This document shows, piece by piece, positions 36,431 to 46,680 of a stretch of DNA of 64,000 nt. Position 1 is the stretch's first letter, and every line of letters starts with the position of its first letter. The stretch is from Flavobacterium anhuiense (GTDB lineage: Bacteria; Bacteroidota; Bacteroidia; Flavobacteriales; Flavobacteriaceae): assembly GCF_004151235.1 (NCBI RefSeq), contig NZ_JUIV01000023.1:1-64000 (forward strand), given 5' to 3'. The position numbers were made by a program, and so were the translations under genes. A model generated the notes under the pieces. That model saw only the letters and a program-made list of their open reading frames with translations, was not told the origin of the DNA and did no database searches.

Positions 36431-37894
36431 CTAGATATTTTTATCTTTTAAAATTTGAGGATAATGAATACTGGTGTGCACAATCATTTCGCCAAATAAT
36501 GTATTCGCCCAAGCAAACCATTTACGGGTAAATTTATTCACGTCGTCTTTATGGAAAGATTCGTGCATAAATCCTGTGTCGGCATTGGTTTTAATCAAAT
36601 TACTGATACAAGCTTTTATTTCTTTTTCGTCTACACTTGTAATCGCTCTCAAAACAATACTCATTGGCCAAATAGTATCAACTCCTGTGTGCGGGCCTCC
36701 AATTCCTTCTCCTGCTTTTCCTTTATAGAAAAATGGATTATTTTCTGACAATACCACCTTTCTTGTATTAAGATATAAAGGATCATTTGGAGCAATCGCA
36801 CCTAAATAAGGTAATGACAATAAAGACGGTACATTGGCATCGTCCATCATGTGGAAACTACCGTATCCGTTTACTTCAAAAGCTATAATTTTTCCAAATT
36901 TTGGGTGATTGATGATGCCGTGTTCATTAAGTCCATTTTGAACCTCATCTCTTAATTTTGTGGCTTTTGCAACTAAATCATTGTCTTTTAAAGCTGGTAG
37001 AGAGAAAATTTCAATTAAATATCCTAATATTTCAATAGCAAACATATTACTCGGAATCAGGTAACCGAATAAAGTAGAATCGTCGCTTGGTCGGAAAGTC
37101 GAAACGATTAATCCGCAAGGTTTTACTGGATAACCGTAACCGCCTAACGGAACTCCATCTGTCGCCCAAGCCGTCTGACGCTGAAAACTATAAGGACCGC
37201 CCTTGCCATCCATTCGCTGCTGTTCTTTAAAAGTTTGAAGCACTAAAAGCATGGCTTCTTTCCATTTGGCATCAAATAAACTGATATCTCCCGTTTCTTT
37301 CCAGTATCCGTGGGCTAATCTAACTGGATAGCACAAACTGTCAATTTCCCATTTTCTTTCATGAATTCCGGGTTGCATCTTGGTAAGATCGTTTTTCCAC
37401 TCACTTTCCTTAGTGAAATCTTTATAAAAAGCATTCGCATATGGATCCAGCAGAATACATTTCGCTTGACGATTAATAACACCTTTTACCAATTCTGCCA
37501 GTTTTGGATCTTCTTTTACAAACGGAATATAAGGCCAGATCTGAGCTGTACTGTCTCTAAGCCACATGGCATCAATGTCTCCTGTAATTACATACGTATC
37601 TGGTTTTCCGTCAATAATTTCAAAATCTACTGTTGTATCTAGTGTATTAGGAAAACAATTTTCGAATATCCATGCCAATTCTGGATTGGCAATTTGTTTT
37701 TTAATGCGTACGATCGCAGCTTCAATTGCTTTACTTGTAAATTTTCTTTCGCCAACAGGAGGTCTTTTAGAAATAAAATCTTTTAGCGGAAAGGGAAAAG
37801 CATCTGAATTAAATCCGAAAGCTTCTGTTTGAAGTGCCAATAACCCTGCGGAAAAAATGCCTGCGTTTTTTATAAATTTTCTACGTGACTGCAT
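36431..37894 (-). CDS. GH125 exo-alpha-1,6-mannosidase
   Basis: 487 residues. It begins with a twin-arginine-like leader (RRKFIKNAGIFSAGLLAL). Family motifs: TGDIDAMWLRDSTAQIWPYIPF, MQPGIHERKWEIDSLCYPVRLAHGYW, SYLIPSNMFA-type region (GYLIPSNMFAIEILGYL) and GGPHTGVDTIWPMSIVLRAI. GH125 enzymes remove terminal alpha-1,6-mannose from N-glycan or mannan cores, complementing the GH92 enzymes encoded next to it (six bases away). Confidence 0.92.
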   Translation of the reverse strand: MQSRRKFIKNAGIFSAGLLALQTEAFGFNSDAFPFPLKDFISKRPPVGERKFTSKAIEAAIVRIKKQIANPELAWIFENCFPNTLDTTVDFEIIDGKPDTYVITGDIDAMWLRDSTAQIWPYIPFVKEDPKLAELVKGVINRQAKCILLDPYANAFYKDFTKESEWKNDLTKMQPGIHERKWEIDSLCYPVRLAHGYWKETGDISLFDAKWKEAMLLVLQTFKEQQRMDGKGGPYSFQRQTAWATDGVPLGGYGYPVKPCGLIVSTFRPSDDSTLFGYLIPSNMFAIEILGYLIEIFSLPALKDNDLVAKATKLRDEVQNGLNEHGIINHPKFGKIIAFEVNGYGSFHMMDDANVPSLLSLPYLGAIAPNDPLYLNTRKVVLSENNPFFYKGKAGEGIGGPHTGVDTIWPMSIVLRAITSVDEKEIKACISNLIKTNADTGFMHESFHKDDVNKFTRKWFAWANTLFGEMIVHTSIHYPQILKDKNI

Positions 37895-37900
37895 ATCTTT

Positions 37901-40186
37901 TTATTTTGAAGTTGAATAAGAATATGGGTATGCCTCTTTTGTTGTGCCTCTTTTTAAATTCGGAGAACTTGTCATATCGAAATTTAGTTCACCTCCTTTT
38001 AATACATCAAAATGGTTGATGTAATTTTTAGAATGAGAAGCATTATCCCATTTCAATTCGTTTACATATTTGTTGGTTTCTGAATTATTCGGTGCATTGA
38101 TAATAAGCTGTTTTCCGTTTTCTAACTGTAAAGTTGTTTTCTTAAACAAAGGCGCTCCCAAAACATATTCGTCTGTCGCTGGACAAACTGGATAAAATCC
38201 CATTGCTGAGAAAATATACCATGCAGAAGTTTGTCCGTTATCTTCGTCTCCGCAATAACCATCTGGAGTTGGTTTGTACAAACGGTTCATCACTTCTCTT
38301 GACCAATATTGCGTTTTCCAAGGCTCGCCTGCATAATTATACAAATAAATCATGTGTTGAATCGGCTGATTCCCGTGGGCATATTGTCCCATGTTCATAA
38401 TCTGCATTTCACGGATCTCATGAATAACAGATCCATAATAACTATCGTCAAAAACTGGAGGCGTTGTAAATACAGCGTCTAATTTTGCCGTGAAATTCTT
38501 CTCTCCTCCCATTAAATCGATTAAACCTTGAATGTCGTGAAAAACGCTCCAACTGTAATGCCAGCTGTTACCTTCTGTAAAAGCGTCTCCCCATTTGAAC
38601 GGATTAAAATTTGCTGGAAAACTGCCGTCTTTATTTCGTCCGCTCATTAATCCAACAGAAGGATTATAGAGATTTTTATAATTCATCATTCGCTTTTCAA
38701 GCAAATTGATTTCTTTTTTAGGACGATCTAAAGCTTTTGCCAATTTCCAGATTGCAAAATCATCATAAGCATATTCTAATGTTCTCGCTGCGTTTTCATT
38801 TATTCTGACGTCATAAGGAATGTACCCTAAAGTGTTGTAGTACTTAACTCCTTTCCTTCCTACAGCATCCATTGGTCCTTCATTATTGGCTCCGTGCTGT
38901 AAAGCTTCGTACAAAGTATTGATATCATAACCGCGTAATCCTTTCATGTAAGCATCTGAAACTACAGAAGCAGAATTATTTCCAACCATGACATTTCTAA
39001 AACCTGGACTTGACCATTCTGGCAGAAATCCGCCCTCTTTATAATCGTTTATTAATCCTTCTTGCATTTCTTTATTTATCGAAGGATAAACCAGATTTAA
39101 TAAGGGATATAAAGCACGGAAAGTATCCCAAAATCCAGTTCCTGCATACATATAACCTGATAGAACTTTTCCATTATATGGGCTGTAATGTACTATATCG
39201 CCGTCTTTATTGATTTCATATTGTTTTTGAGGAAAACAAACCGTACGGTACAAACAAGAATAAAATGTTTTCAACTGCTCTTCATTTGTATCTTCTACAA
39301 CAATTTTTCCTAGAACTTTGTTCCATTCATTTTTAGACTGTTCTAAAGTTTCTTCGAATGAAGCATTTCCTAGTTCATTTTTTAAGTTTAATTCAGCTTG
39401 TTCAAAACTTATAAAAGATGATGCTATTTTTACATTTACTTTTTCGCCTTTTTTAGTTTTAAAACCGACTACTGCTCCAGCATGACCAGCCGTTAATTCT
39501 AATTTTCCTTTTTCTAAAGTTTTATCGTTAAAGGTGGAATTTGCCGTAAATGGCTTATCAAAATAGAGTACAAAATAATTTTTGAAATTATCTGGAACAC
39601 CACCGCTATTACGGGTTGTGTATCCTATAATTTTATTTTCTGATGGGATAATTTTAATGTATGATCCTTTATTAAAAGCGTCAACTACAATATAAGAGTG
39701 TTCGTTTTCTGGAAATGTGATCTGAAAATGAGCCGCTCTATCTGTTGTAGTAATTTCGGTCGTAACATCATGATCTGCCAGATAAACGCTGTAATAATAG
39801 GGTTTTGAAACTTCTGCTTTATGACTGAACCAGCTTGCGCGTTCATCTTCGGCGAAAGCCAACTTCCCCGTAACTGGCATAATCGAAAACTGTCCGTAAT
39901 CGTTCATCCATGGCGAAGGCTGATGCGTCTGTTTAAATCCTCTGATTTTTTCTGCCGTATAGGTATAAGCCCATCCATCTCCCATTTTTCCAGTTTGCGG
40001 TGTCCAGAAATTCATTCCCCACGGTCTGCAAATTGCGGGATAAGTATTTCCATTTGAAAGATTATGCAAAGACTGCGTTCCCATTAACGGGTTTACATAT
40101 TCAACAGGATCTAAAGCTTTTACCTGTGCATTTAGAAAAAGACAGGACTGTACTATTCCTAAAAAAATTAAACTTTTTATTTTCAT
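37901..40186 (-). CDS. GH92 alpha-mannosidase (copy A)
   Basis: 761 residues, signal peptide ending near FLNAQ. GH92 hallmarks: VNPLMGTQSLHNLSNGNTYP, GTGFWDTFRALYPL, TEGNSWHYSWSVFHD (holding the proposed catalytic-acid Glu), HGNQPIQHMIYLYNYAGEPWKTQ and CGDEDNGQTSAWYIFSAMGFYP. Calcium-dependent inverting exo-mannosidase, periplasmic or outer-membrane-exposed. Compared with copy B, the loop reads HGNQP rather than HGNEP and the opening glycine-histidine motif is different, suggesting a different linkage preference. Confidence 0.92.
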   Translation of the reverse strand: MKIKSLIFLGIVQSCLFLNAQVKALDPVEYVNPLMGTQSLHNLSNGNTYPAICRPWGMNFWTPQTGKMGDGWAYTYTAEKIRGFKQTHQPSPWMNDYGQFSIMPVTGKLAFAEDERASWFSHKAEVSKPYYYSVYLADHDVTTEITTTDRAAHFQITFPENEHSYIVVDAFNKGSYIKIIPSENKIIGYTTRNSGGVPDNFKNYFVLYFDKPFTANSTFNDKTLEKGKLELTAGHAGAVVGFKTKKGEKVNVKIASSFISFEQAELNLKNELGNASFEETLEQSKNEWNKVLGKIVVEDTNEEQLKTFYSCLYRTVCFPQKQYEINKDGDIVHYSPYNGKVLSGYMYAGTGFWDTFRALYPLLNLVYPSINKEMQEGLINDYKEGGFLPEWSSPGFRNVMVGNNSASVVSDAYMKGLRGYDINTLYEALQHGANNEGPMDAVGRKGVKYYNTLGYIPYDVRINENAARTLEYAYDDFAIWKLAKALDRPKKEINLLEKRMMNYKNLYNPSVGLMSGRNKDGSFPANFNPFKWGDAFTEGNSWHYSWSVFHDIQGLIDLMGGEKNFTAKLDAVFTTPPVFDDSYYGSVIHEIREMQIMNMGQYAHGNQPIQHMIYLYNYAGEPWKTQYWSREVMNRLYKPTPDGYCGDEDNGQTSAWYIFSAMGFYPVCPATDEYVLGAPLFKKTTLQLENGKQLIINAPNNSETNKYVNELKWDNASHSKNYINHFDVLKGGELNFDMTSSPNLKRGTTKEAYPYSYSTSK

Positions 40187-40201
40187 ATTCTGTGTTGCTA
40201 T

Positions 40202-40357
40202 CCTAACAGGTTTAAAAACTTGTTAGGTATTTATTTTTTTATAAAATGCCAATTTCTATTATCCAAGCTTTGTCAAAGTTTTAAACTTTGACAAAGCGAC
40301 CATAAATCTTAAACTTAAATCATACCTAACAGATTTCAAAAACCTGTTAGGAAATCT
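40202..40357. repeat. Cluster of three hairpins between the GH92 genes
   Basis: Three palindromes fill this 196-base gap: CCTAACA...TGTTAGG (40202-40227), a 15-bp pair GCTTTGTCAAAGTTT with its complement (40267-40297), and a second CCTAACAGATTT/AACCTGTTAGG unit near 40327-40352. The first and third share the CCTAACAG word. Confidence 0.7.
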
Positions 40358-40382
40358 AAAATCAGAACTCTTAAATCTTAAA

Positions 40383-42644
40383 TTATTGAGGTCTATCTTC
40401 TTTCTTAATTCCAAATGTTGCTGACGGCTTATTTCCCATATATAATTTCAGTTCTCCGCCTTTTACAATCATTTCATGTGTGATATATGATTTTGTATAG
40501 GGTTTTCCATTATATTCTGCTTTTTGAATATAAATATTTGAAGCACTATTATTAATGGCATTTATAGTAAATGAAATTCCTTTTTTATAATGAATGACAG
40601 CATTGCTTACTAACGGACTTCCTAAAACATAAATTCCGTTTGCTGGATTAACTGAATAGAATCCCATAGAAGATAAAACGTACCACGCCGACATTTGTCC
40701 TAAATCTTCATTACCGCATAATCCATCAGGTTTTGTTGAATAGAATTTCTCATCGATTTCTCGAATTAATTTTGCTGTTTTCCAAGGTTGTCCCACATAA
40801 GCATATAAATACGGAATATGATGATTTGGCTCGTTTCCATGAGCGTATTGGCCAATTAAACCGCTAATATCTGGCGAAACATCCTCGCCTTCTACTTTGT
40901 CAGTCAGCAAGAATAGTGAATCCAATTTTGCAATAAATTTATCTTCGCTTCCAAATAAATCAATTAATCCGTAAGGATCTTGCGGAACCAGCCAAGTATA
41001 CTGCCACGCATTTCCTTCTACATAATCGTCTTTACGGTGAGCAGATGAAAGCGGATTAAATGGCGTTCTCCAATTTCCATTGGCCAATCTACCACGCATA
41101 AAAGTGGTTTCTTTGTCAAAATACTGTTTGTATAAATTGGCTCTTTTCGTAAAATAATTATAATCGTCAGTTTTGTTTAAAGCTTTTGCCATTAAAGCGA
41201 TGCAGTAATCATCAATAGCATATTCTAAAGCATTTCCAACAGATTCTAATAATTTATCGGCAGGAATATATTCTAGTTTCTGAACGTAATCCATTCCGTC
41301 ACGGGTTTGCATTGCCGTTTTTTTGATCGCTTCATATGCTAAATTGGTATCATAATCACGGTATCCTTTTAAATACGCATCAACAATGACCGCTATAGAA
41401 TGATTTCCGTTCATTGTATTGGTTTCGTTACCCATCAAATGCCAAACCGGTAATCTTCCTTGCTGCTGATAAATCGCTAAAAACGATTTTACAATATCAT
41501 TGATTTTTTCAGGCTGTGTAATAGTGTATAATGGATGCAGTCCGCGGTACGTATCCCAAAGTGAAAAAGTAGTGTAATTGGTAAAATTGGCTTTTTCGTA
41601 AACCTTTTTATCCGTTCCTAAGTAATCTCCATTCGCATCATTAAAAATGGAAGGCGCAAACATGGTGTGATACAATGAAGTATAGAAAACTTTCATTGTT
41701 TTTTCGTCTGCTTTTATCTGAACTTTATTCAGCTCTTTGTTCCATTTTGAATCTGCTAATTTTACAATTGCTTCAAAATCCCAGTTCGGAATTTCTGCTT
41801 TTATATTGGCAGACGCATTTTCTGTACTAACTGGAGAAATTCCGACTTTTACCAGAATCTGTTTGTTTTTTAAGGTTTTAAAATCTAAAACCGCTTTTAT
41901 TTTTAAGCCTTCACCTTCTGTTCCTTTTACTGTAGCTGTACTATCATAAACCATCATATTTGTAATCGGCTCCGAGAATTCCATTGCAAAATAAATGCGC
42001 TGGTCTGCTGCCCATCCTGCAGAACATCGATAGCCTTCAATTTTGGTTTCGCTTACTTTTTTAATGAACGTTTTTACCGGTCTGTCCCAACCGATTCCGT
42101 CAGCAAGATCAATTAAAATGTGCGAATCATTAGTGTTTTCAAAAGTATATTTATGAAAACCAACTCTTTCACTTGCCGTTAATTCAGCTTTGATTTTATA
42201 TTTATCCAATAAAACACTGTAATATCCTGGTTTTACCACTTCGTTTTTATGAGAGAAATACGAACCGTAACCGTTTACCATATCTTCTTTTGTTCCTTTG
42301 GTCAAACCCACTTTTCCGCTGACTGGAAGCACCAAAATATCGTTTAAATCACCAATTCCTGTCCCGCTTAAATGTGTGTGCGTGAAACCTAAAATCGTAT
42401 TGCTCGAATAATTATAGCCGCTGCACCAGTCCCAGCCTTCGAAAATATTTACCGGTCCCAACTGTACAGCTCCAAAAGGAACATTTGCACCCACAAATAC
42501 GTGGCCATGCCCCGCCGAACCAATTAGCGGATCTACATATTGCGTATAATTTACATCTGTTTGTTTTGTCTTTTTTTGCTGTGAAATTATCGGATTGGCA
42601 AAAAGTAAACTTAAAGCCAAAAAGCCGCTAAATACTATTCTCAT
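40383..42644 (-). CDS. GH92 alpha-mannosidase (copy B)
   Basis: 753 residues, signal peptide ending near ANPIIS. Hallmarks: YVDPLIGSAGHGHVFVGANV, PFGAVQLGP, FSLWDTYRGLHPLYTI, YVEGNAWQYTWLVPQDPYGL, HGNEPNHHIPYLYAYVGQPWKT and CGNEDLGQMSAWYVLSSMGF. Motifs are closer to the better-studied alpha-1,2/1,3-mannosidase branch than those of copy A. It is read in line with copy A after a 196-base repeat-rich gap. Confidence 0.93.
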   Translation of the reverse strand: MRIVFSGFLALSLLFANPIISQQKKTKQTDVNYTQYVDPLIGSAGHGHVFVGANVPFGAVQLGPVNIFEGWDWCSGYNYSSNTILGFTHTHLSGTGIGDLNDILVLPVSGKVGLTKGTKEDMVNGYGSYFSHKNEVVKPGYYSVLLDKYKIKAELTASERVGFHKYTFENTNDSHILIDLADGIGWDRPVKTFIKKVSETKIEGYRCSAGWAADQRIYFAMEFSEPITNMMVYDSTATVKGTEGEGLKIKAVLDFKTLKNKQILVKVGISPVSTENASANIKAEIPNWDFEAIVKLADSKWNKELNKVQIKADEKTMKVFYTSLYHTMFAPSIFNDANGDYLGTDKKVYEKANFTNYTTFSLWDTYRGLHPLYTITQPEKINDIVKSFLAIYQQQGRLPVWHLMGNETNTMNGNHSIAVIVDAYLKGYRDYDTNLAYEAIKKTAMQTRDGMDYVQKLEYIPADKLLESVGNALEYAIDDYCIALMAKALNKTDDYNYFTKRANLYKQYFDKETTFMRGRLANGNWRTPFNPLSSAHRKDDYVEGNAWQYTWLVPQDPYGLIDLFGSEDKFIAKLDSLFLLTDKVEGEDVSPDISGLIGQYAHGNEPNHHIPYLYAYVGQPWKTAKLIREIDEKFYSTKPDGLCGNEDLGQMSAWYVLSSMGFYSVNPANGIYVLGSPLVSNAVIHYKKGISFTINAINNSASNIYIQKAEYNGKPYTKSYITHEMIVKGGELKLYMGNKPSATFGIKKEDRPQ

Positions 42645-42671
42645 ATATTTTAATTTTTAAATTCTGTGGGT

Positions 42672-42693
42672 GAGACGCACTGAAGTGCGTCTC
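42672..42693. repeat. 10-bp perfect hairpin GAGACGCACT
   Basis: GAGACGCACT (42672-42681), loop GA, exact complement (42684-42693). Followed to 42736 by GGTTCTAAG/GTACTAAGG words (on the minus strand) like those at 13733-13775. REP-like. Confidence 0.65.
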
Positions 42694-42736
42694 TACGAAA
42701 AACCTTTGTCCCTTTGCAACTTAGAACCTCAGCACC

Positions 42737-44725
42737 TTAGTACCTCTTTAAAACCTCATACAAGGAATAAATCTTAATCTCAGGTTTTGCTATTTTCCCT
42801 TCAAACGAAATTGTTTTTTCTTCTCCTGCTTTTAGATCAAAATAATTATCGCTCCATTTTCCGTTATAGCCTTTTATCGAAATGCAAACGTATTTTGCCA
42901 TTTTCTGAGCTTTTACAACTACGTTATTTCCTTTTATTTCCCAACTGATTTTTGGGTCTTCTAATGGCAAATCTTTCGGATGCGTAAAATCAATTTCTGG
43001 TTTTATGTCGTCTCTGTATGCTTCTTTTATGGCATACCAAGCAGCTTTTGGCTGTCGATTATTGTAATCTGTAATGCTCCAACTTGCAACAGGCCAACAG
43101 TCATTTAACTGCCAAACTAAAGTTCCCATATTGTAAGGCGCTTTAGCACGATGGATGCCGACAATATTTTTTATCGAATAATAATGCAGACACTGACTTA
43201 AGTATGCATAATCTTCCAGATTCATCTTTTTTATTTTAGAAGCATCAATAAAATATCTGGCGAGATAAGAATCTAATTTTTCAAAACCTTTCCCTGCTTT
43301 TAAATGTACTTTTAGTATATCTGAATATAATTGTCGATCTTCTGCTGAAGTAAAACTTTCAATTGAATTATAATTTGGTAAAGACAGCATTCCATATTCG
43401 CTCACAAAACGTCCTGTCTTTTTCTGAACGGCTTCAATATCTTCTAATCCCCACCAAATTCCCCAATAATGACTATCTCCTTCGGTTATGCTTTTTGCTT
43501 TTGACCAATGATATAATGGTGAAGAGCTTAAATACGGACGTTTGCCATCGACTTCTTTTACCCATTTTGGAATACTGTCGTGGAATAAACGCGTATAGTC
43601 TTTCCACAAACGGATTGAATCTTGTTTTGAAATTTTAAAACTTTTCATCCAGCCCCAATTTTTAAAAGCTTCGTCTGATTCATTATTTCCACACCATAAA
43701 ACAATGCTTGGATGATGACGAAGTCTCTTTACCTGATACTGAACTTCTTTTTTAACATTATCAAAAAAAGCATCGTCTCCAGGAACCATTGTGCCTGCAA
43801 ACATAAAATCCTGCCAAACATTTATGCCGTATTTATCGCATAAATCGTAGAAATAATCGTCTTCATAAATACCTCCGCCCCAAACACGAAGCATATTCAT
43901 ATTGGCTTCTTTGGCAGATAAAACTATTTTTTCATATTCTTTTTTGGTCACTCTCGAAAGAAAAGCATCTGATGGAATATAATTTGCACCTTTCATATAA
44001 ACCGGCTTTCCGTCAATTTTAAAATAAAAAGAGCGGCCAAGACTGTCTTTGTCTTGTATTAATTCAATTTTTCGATTTAAAACATACGGTTTCTCAGGTT
44101 CTTTTTCATCATAAGCTTCAAATCTTGGCGTTTTCCAGATTCCGCAAGTGGTGAATTTTGGTCCCCAATCCCAGCCAAAATGGTATTGCGCTTTACGAAC
44201 ATAGGCGCGCGGATTGTCTGGAATTACAAATGGATAATCTTTTTTAGCTAGTGAATCGACTACATTTTGGGCCGATTGAAATACGATTCGCAAATCATTA
44301 TTTCCTGATTTCAAGACTTTTTTAACGTCAACACGCCATTGACGAAACATATTATCAGCTTTTAAAACCAGCTTATCGTTTACATAAACTGATGCATAAG
44401 TATCTAATCCGTCAAAAACTAATTCTGTATTTTTCTTTTTCAGCATATTTGCTGAAACCTGAAAAGCAGTTTTATATTCCCAGTTTTTGCGTTCAATCCA
44501 TTGCAGTTTTTTCTCGTTATCTCTGTAAAATGGATCTAGTATGAATTTGCTGTTTAGCAAATCGGTATGAATTTCTCCTGGTACAGTAGCCGAATACCAT
44601 TTTTGTGTTTTTTCTTCACGATACTTCCAATTGTTTTTTAAATCAATTTTCTGCGAAAAGGAAATTGACGTAAAACCAGCCAGAAATAAGGACATTATCC
44701 AATGAAGTTGTTTTTGATAATTCAT
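42737..44725 (-). CDS. GH2 beta-mannosidase with internal deletion
   Basis: 662 residues, signal peptide ending near SISFSQ. The jelly-roll domain (residues about 28-206) ends GWDWGPKFTTCGIWKTPRFE, and the TIM barrel begins near 220 and contains GANYIPSDAF, MLRVWGGGIYEDDYFYDLCD and WQDFMFAGTM. The acid/base is E349 in LWCGNNESDEA and the nucleophile E443 in FVSEYGMLS. Between RFEAYD (206) and RKIELIQDKD (219) only about 12 residues remain where family members have an immunoglobulin-like domain of about 180, including the LWWPNGxGxQ segment. The loss is in frame and both catalytic residues survive; activity is uncertain. Confidence 0.85.
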   Translation of the reverse strand: MNYQKQLHWIMSLFLAGFTSISFSQKIDLKNNWKYREEKTQKWYSATVPGEIHTDLLNSKFILDPFYRDNEKKLQWIERKNWEYKTAFQVSANMLKKKNTELVFDGLDTYASVYVNDKLVLKADNMFRQWRVDVKKVLKSGNNDLRIVFQSAQNVVDSLAKKDYPFVIPDNPRAYVRKAQYHFGWDWGPKFTTCGIWKTPRFEAYDEKEPEKPYVLNRKIELIQDKDSLGRSFYFKIDGKPVYMKGANYIPSDAFLSRVTKKEYEKIVLSAKEANMNMLRVWGGGIYEDDYFYDLCDKYGINVWQDFMFAGTMVPGDDAFFDNVKKEVQYQVKRLRHHPSIVLWCGNNESDEAFKNWGWMKSFKISKQDSIRLWKDYTRLFHDSIPKWVKEVDGKRPYLSSSPLYHWSKAKSITEGDSHYWGIWWGLEDIEAVQKKTGRFVSEYGMLSLPNYNSIESFTSAEDRQLYSDILKVHLKAGKGFEKLDSYLARYFIDASKIKKMNLEDYAYLSQCLHYYSIKNIVGIHRAKAPYNMGTLVWQLNDCWPVASWSITDYNNRQPKAAWYAIKEAYRDDIKPEIDFTHPKDLPLEDPKISWEIKGNNVVVKAQKMAKYVCISIKGYNGKWSDNYFDLKAGEEKTISFEGKIAKPEIKIYSLYEVLKRY

Positions 44726-45100
44726 TTACAGAGTACTATTTTAATACCTTCTAAAATTACTAAAAAAGGTAAGTAATTTGGCAGTTTTAGAGAAGGAAAG
44801 ACTGACCGCGCTATTCCTTCTCTTGAAAATTTATTCTTTGTTAGTAACTCTAAAATACAACTAGAAATATTTTCTTTACCACTGCCTTATGTTTGATTTT
44901 GATATGGATTGTTTTTTTAAATTCAAATAATTGAAATAAACTTTAAGTATACTATTTTGAAATTTTTAAAATCCAGAAAATAAAATCCATCTTTTTCAGC
45001 AGAATCGTATTTGCTTGCTGCGAAAAAAAAGCATTTAAATCTGTACAATAATTTTTCAATTCCTTACTATCAGATCAATCAATTAAACAATTTTAAAAAT

Positions 45101-45127
45101 AAGCCGGGTATGCTCAGTACCCGACTT
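45101..45127 (-). terminator. Hairpin between susD and the glycosidase genes
   Basis: AAGCCGGGTA/TACCCGACTT with one mismatch and a 7-base loop, followed on the minus strand by TTATTTTTAAAA. It lies 28 bases after the susD stop, so the glycosidase genes may be expressed less than susCD or from another promoter. The rest of the 430-base gap (44726-45154) is AT-rich with nothing else recognised. Confidence 0.7.
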
Positions 45128-45154
45128 ATCTTAACTAACCAACCAATTTAAAAA

Positions 45155-46669
45155 TTATTTATCCCACCAGATTCTTGTGGTCATTAAATCTAAACCTTGG
45201 CGTTGAATTGCTTCTTTATAATTCGCCTCGTTTGTAATAAGTTCTGACTGATCGTAAATTAATCTTCTCGGAATTGTTCCTTGTGTTTCTCCAGTTGGAT
45301 CATTAACAGGAACTAAAACTGGGTATCCTGTTCTTCTGTATTCTGAGAATGCTTCAAAACCGTTGAATAACAATACAATCCATTTTTGAGTGATAATCTG
45401 TTCGATTTTTTGCGCTTCTGTTCCTGCAGATTTAAATGGATAGGTTGTAATGTAAGTGTTGTATTCTGCAGGAGTAACCGCAGGCACTTTATCTCCAAAA
45501 ATGGTTAAAATATTCATCGCCGCTCTTACTCCGTTTTCATAATAAGTCTGAGCCGATCCGCCTACATTCCATCCTTTTACCGCTGCTTCTGCCAATAAAA
45601 ACTGTACCTCAGCATAAGACATAATTAATGTTGGAGCATCTAAACGCAATACTGTAGAAGTATTTGGGTCTGAGAACAGTTTTTTGTCTCCTCCTGGAAA
45701 TTCTTTTGCATCATTTGCCAAACCTTGCTGACTTGCTGGATTATTATCTCCTGTAGCTTCTAGTTTTGCATAAATTCTTAAACGTGGATCGTTTGTGTTT
45801 TTCAACATATCGATAAACGTTTTACTAAATTTAATGTTAGATTCTCCTCCATTCAAATCGTTTCTAACCCAAGAAGATGTAATTGGATTGGTTTTAACAC
45901 CTGCAGGACCTGCATCGTGTTTTAAAACCAAACTGTCATCATTTGAAGTAAAAACTCCTTTTGCATAAGCTTTTTCTACAAATTCTTTTGCTTTTGCCGG
46001 ATTTACTTTAGATAAACGCATTGCAACTCTCAGCATTAAAGAGTTTGCTAGTTTTTTCCATCTTGCAACATCACTTTGGTAGTACAAATCGGCACTTCCG
46101 ACAAATGGTTTACCTGCATCAAGTGCTGTTCCTGCTTCGTCTAATTCTTTTAAAAGATCATTGTAAATCGCTTCTTGCGTATCATACTTTGGAGAAAACA
46201 CGTTTCCGTTATATCCTTTTCCAGCTTCAAAATAAGGAACTTCACCGTAAGTATCTGTCAATTTTTGGAACAAGAAAACTTTCATGATTCTTAATGCCTG
46301 AATCATATTGGTATTTTCTGGCGTATTTTCTACTACAGATAATAATTGGAAAATCTGATTTAATCCTTTTCCGTACGTTTCACCAAAAAGAGCGGCAGAA
46401 TACTCAGAAGAATACGTGTATTTTGAACCCGGCCCTCCAAGTGAAGAAAACTGCTGTACGATTTGTGCAGCGTATAAATTGTTTCCTCTTGTGTTAGAAA
46501 AATCTTGTCCGTCTACATAAATCTCAGCAAGCGTAAACATAGATTTTACAGCTGGATCTGTTAAGGCATTTGGATTCTTATTCATTTCTTCGAATCCTTT
46601 ATCGCATGAAGCTAATGTCAAAGCACCAACAATTGCGACACAAAATATTTTGATATATCTATTTTTCAT
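45155..46669 (-). CDS. SusD/RagB-like outer-membrane lipoprotein (SusD_2 type)
   Basis: 504 residues, lipobox LTLASC, then DKGFEEMNKNPNALTDP, the opening of the SusD-like_2 branch. The helical TPR-like core includes NTNMIQALRIMKVFLFQKLTDTYGEVPYFEA (in segments) and RWKKLANSLMLRVAMRLSKVNP. It covers the SusC pore and captures glycan. Encoded 11 bases after susC. The family and the neighbours point to mannose-rich N-glycan as ligand. Confidence 0.93.
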   Translation of the reverse strand: MKNRYIKIFCVAIVGALTLASCDKGFEEMNKNPNALTDPAVKSMFTLAEIYVDGQDFSNTRGNNLYAAQIVQQFSSLGGPGSKYTYSSEYSAALFGETYGKGLNQIFQLLSVVENTPENTNMIQALRIMKVFLFQKLTDTYGEVPYFEAGKGYNGNVFSPKYDTQEAIYNDLLKELDEAGTALDAGKPFVGSADLYYQSDVARWKKLANSLMLRVAMRLSKVNPAKAKEFVEKAYAKGVFTSNDDSLVLKHDAGPAGVKTNPITSSWVRNDLNGGESNIKFSKTFIDMLKNTNDPRLRIYAKLEATGDNNPASQQGLANDAKEFPGGDKKLFSDPNTSTVLRLDAPTLIMSYAEVQFLLAEAAVKGWNVGGSAQTYYENGVRAAMNILTIFGDKVPAVTPAEYNTYITTYPFKSAGTEAQKIEQIITQKWIVLLFNGFEAFSEYRRTGYPVLVPVNDPTGETQGTIPRRLIYDQSELITNEANYKEAIQRQGLDLMTTRIWWDK

Positions 46670-46680
46670 CTTTTTTAGAA

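Noticed and set aside
38203..44725. Plus-strand open frames opposite the glycosidase genes
   Set aside because: They are shadow frames of well-recognised minus-strand enzymes and have no family resemblance.
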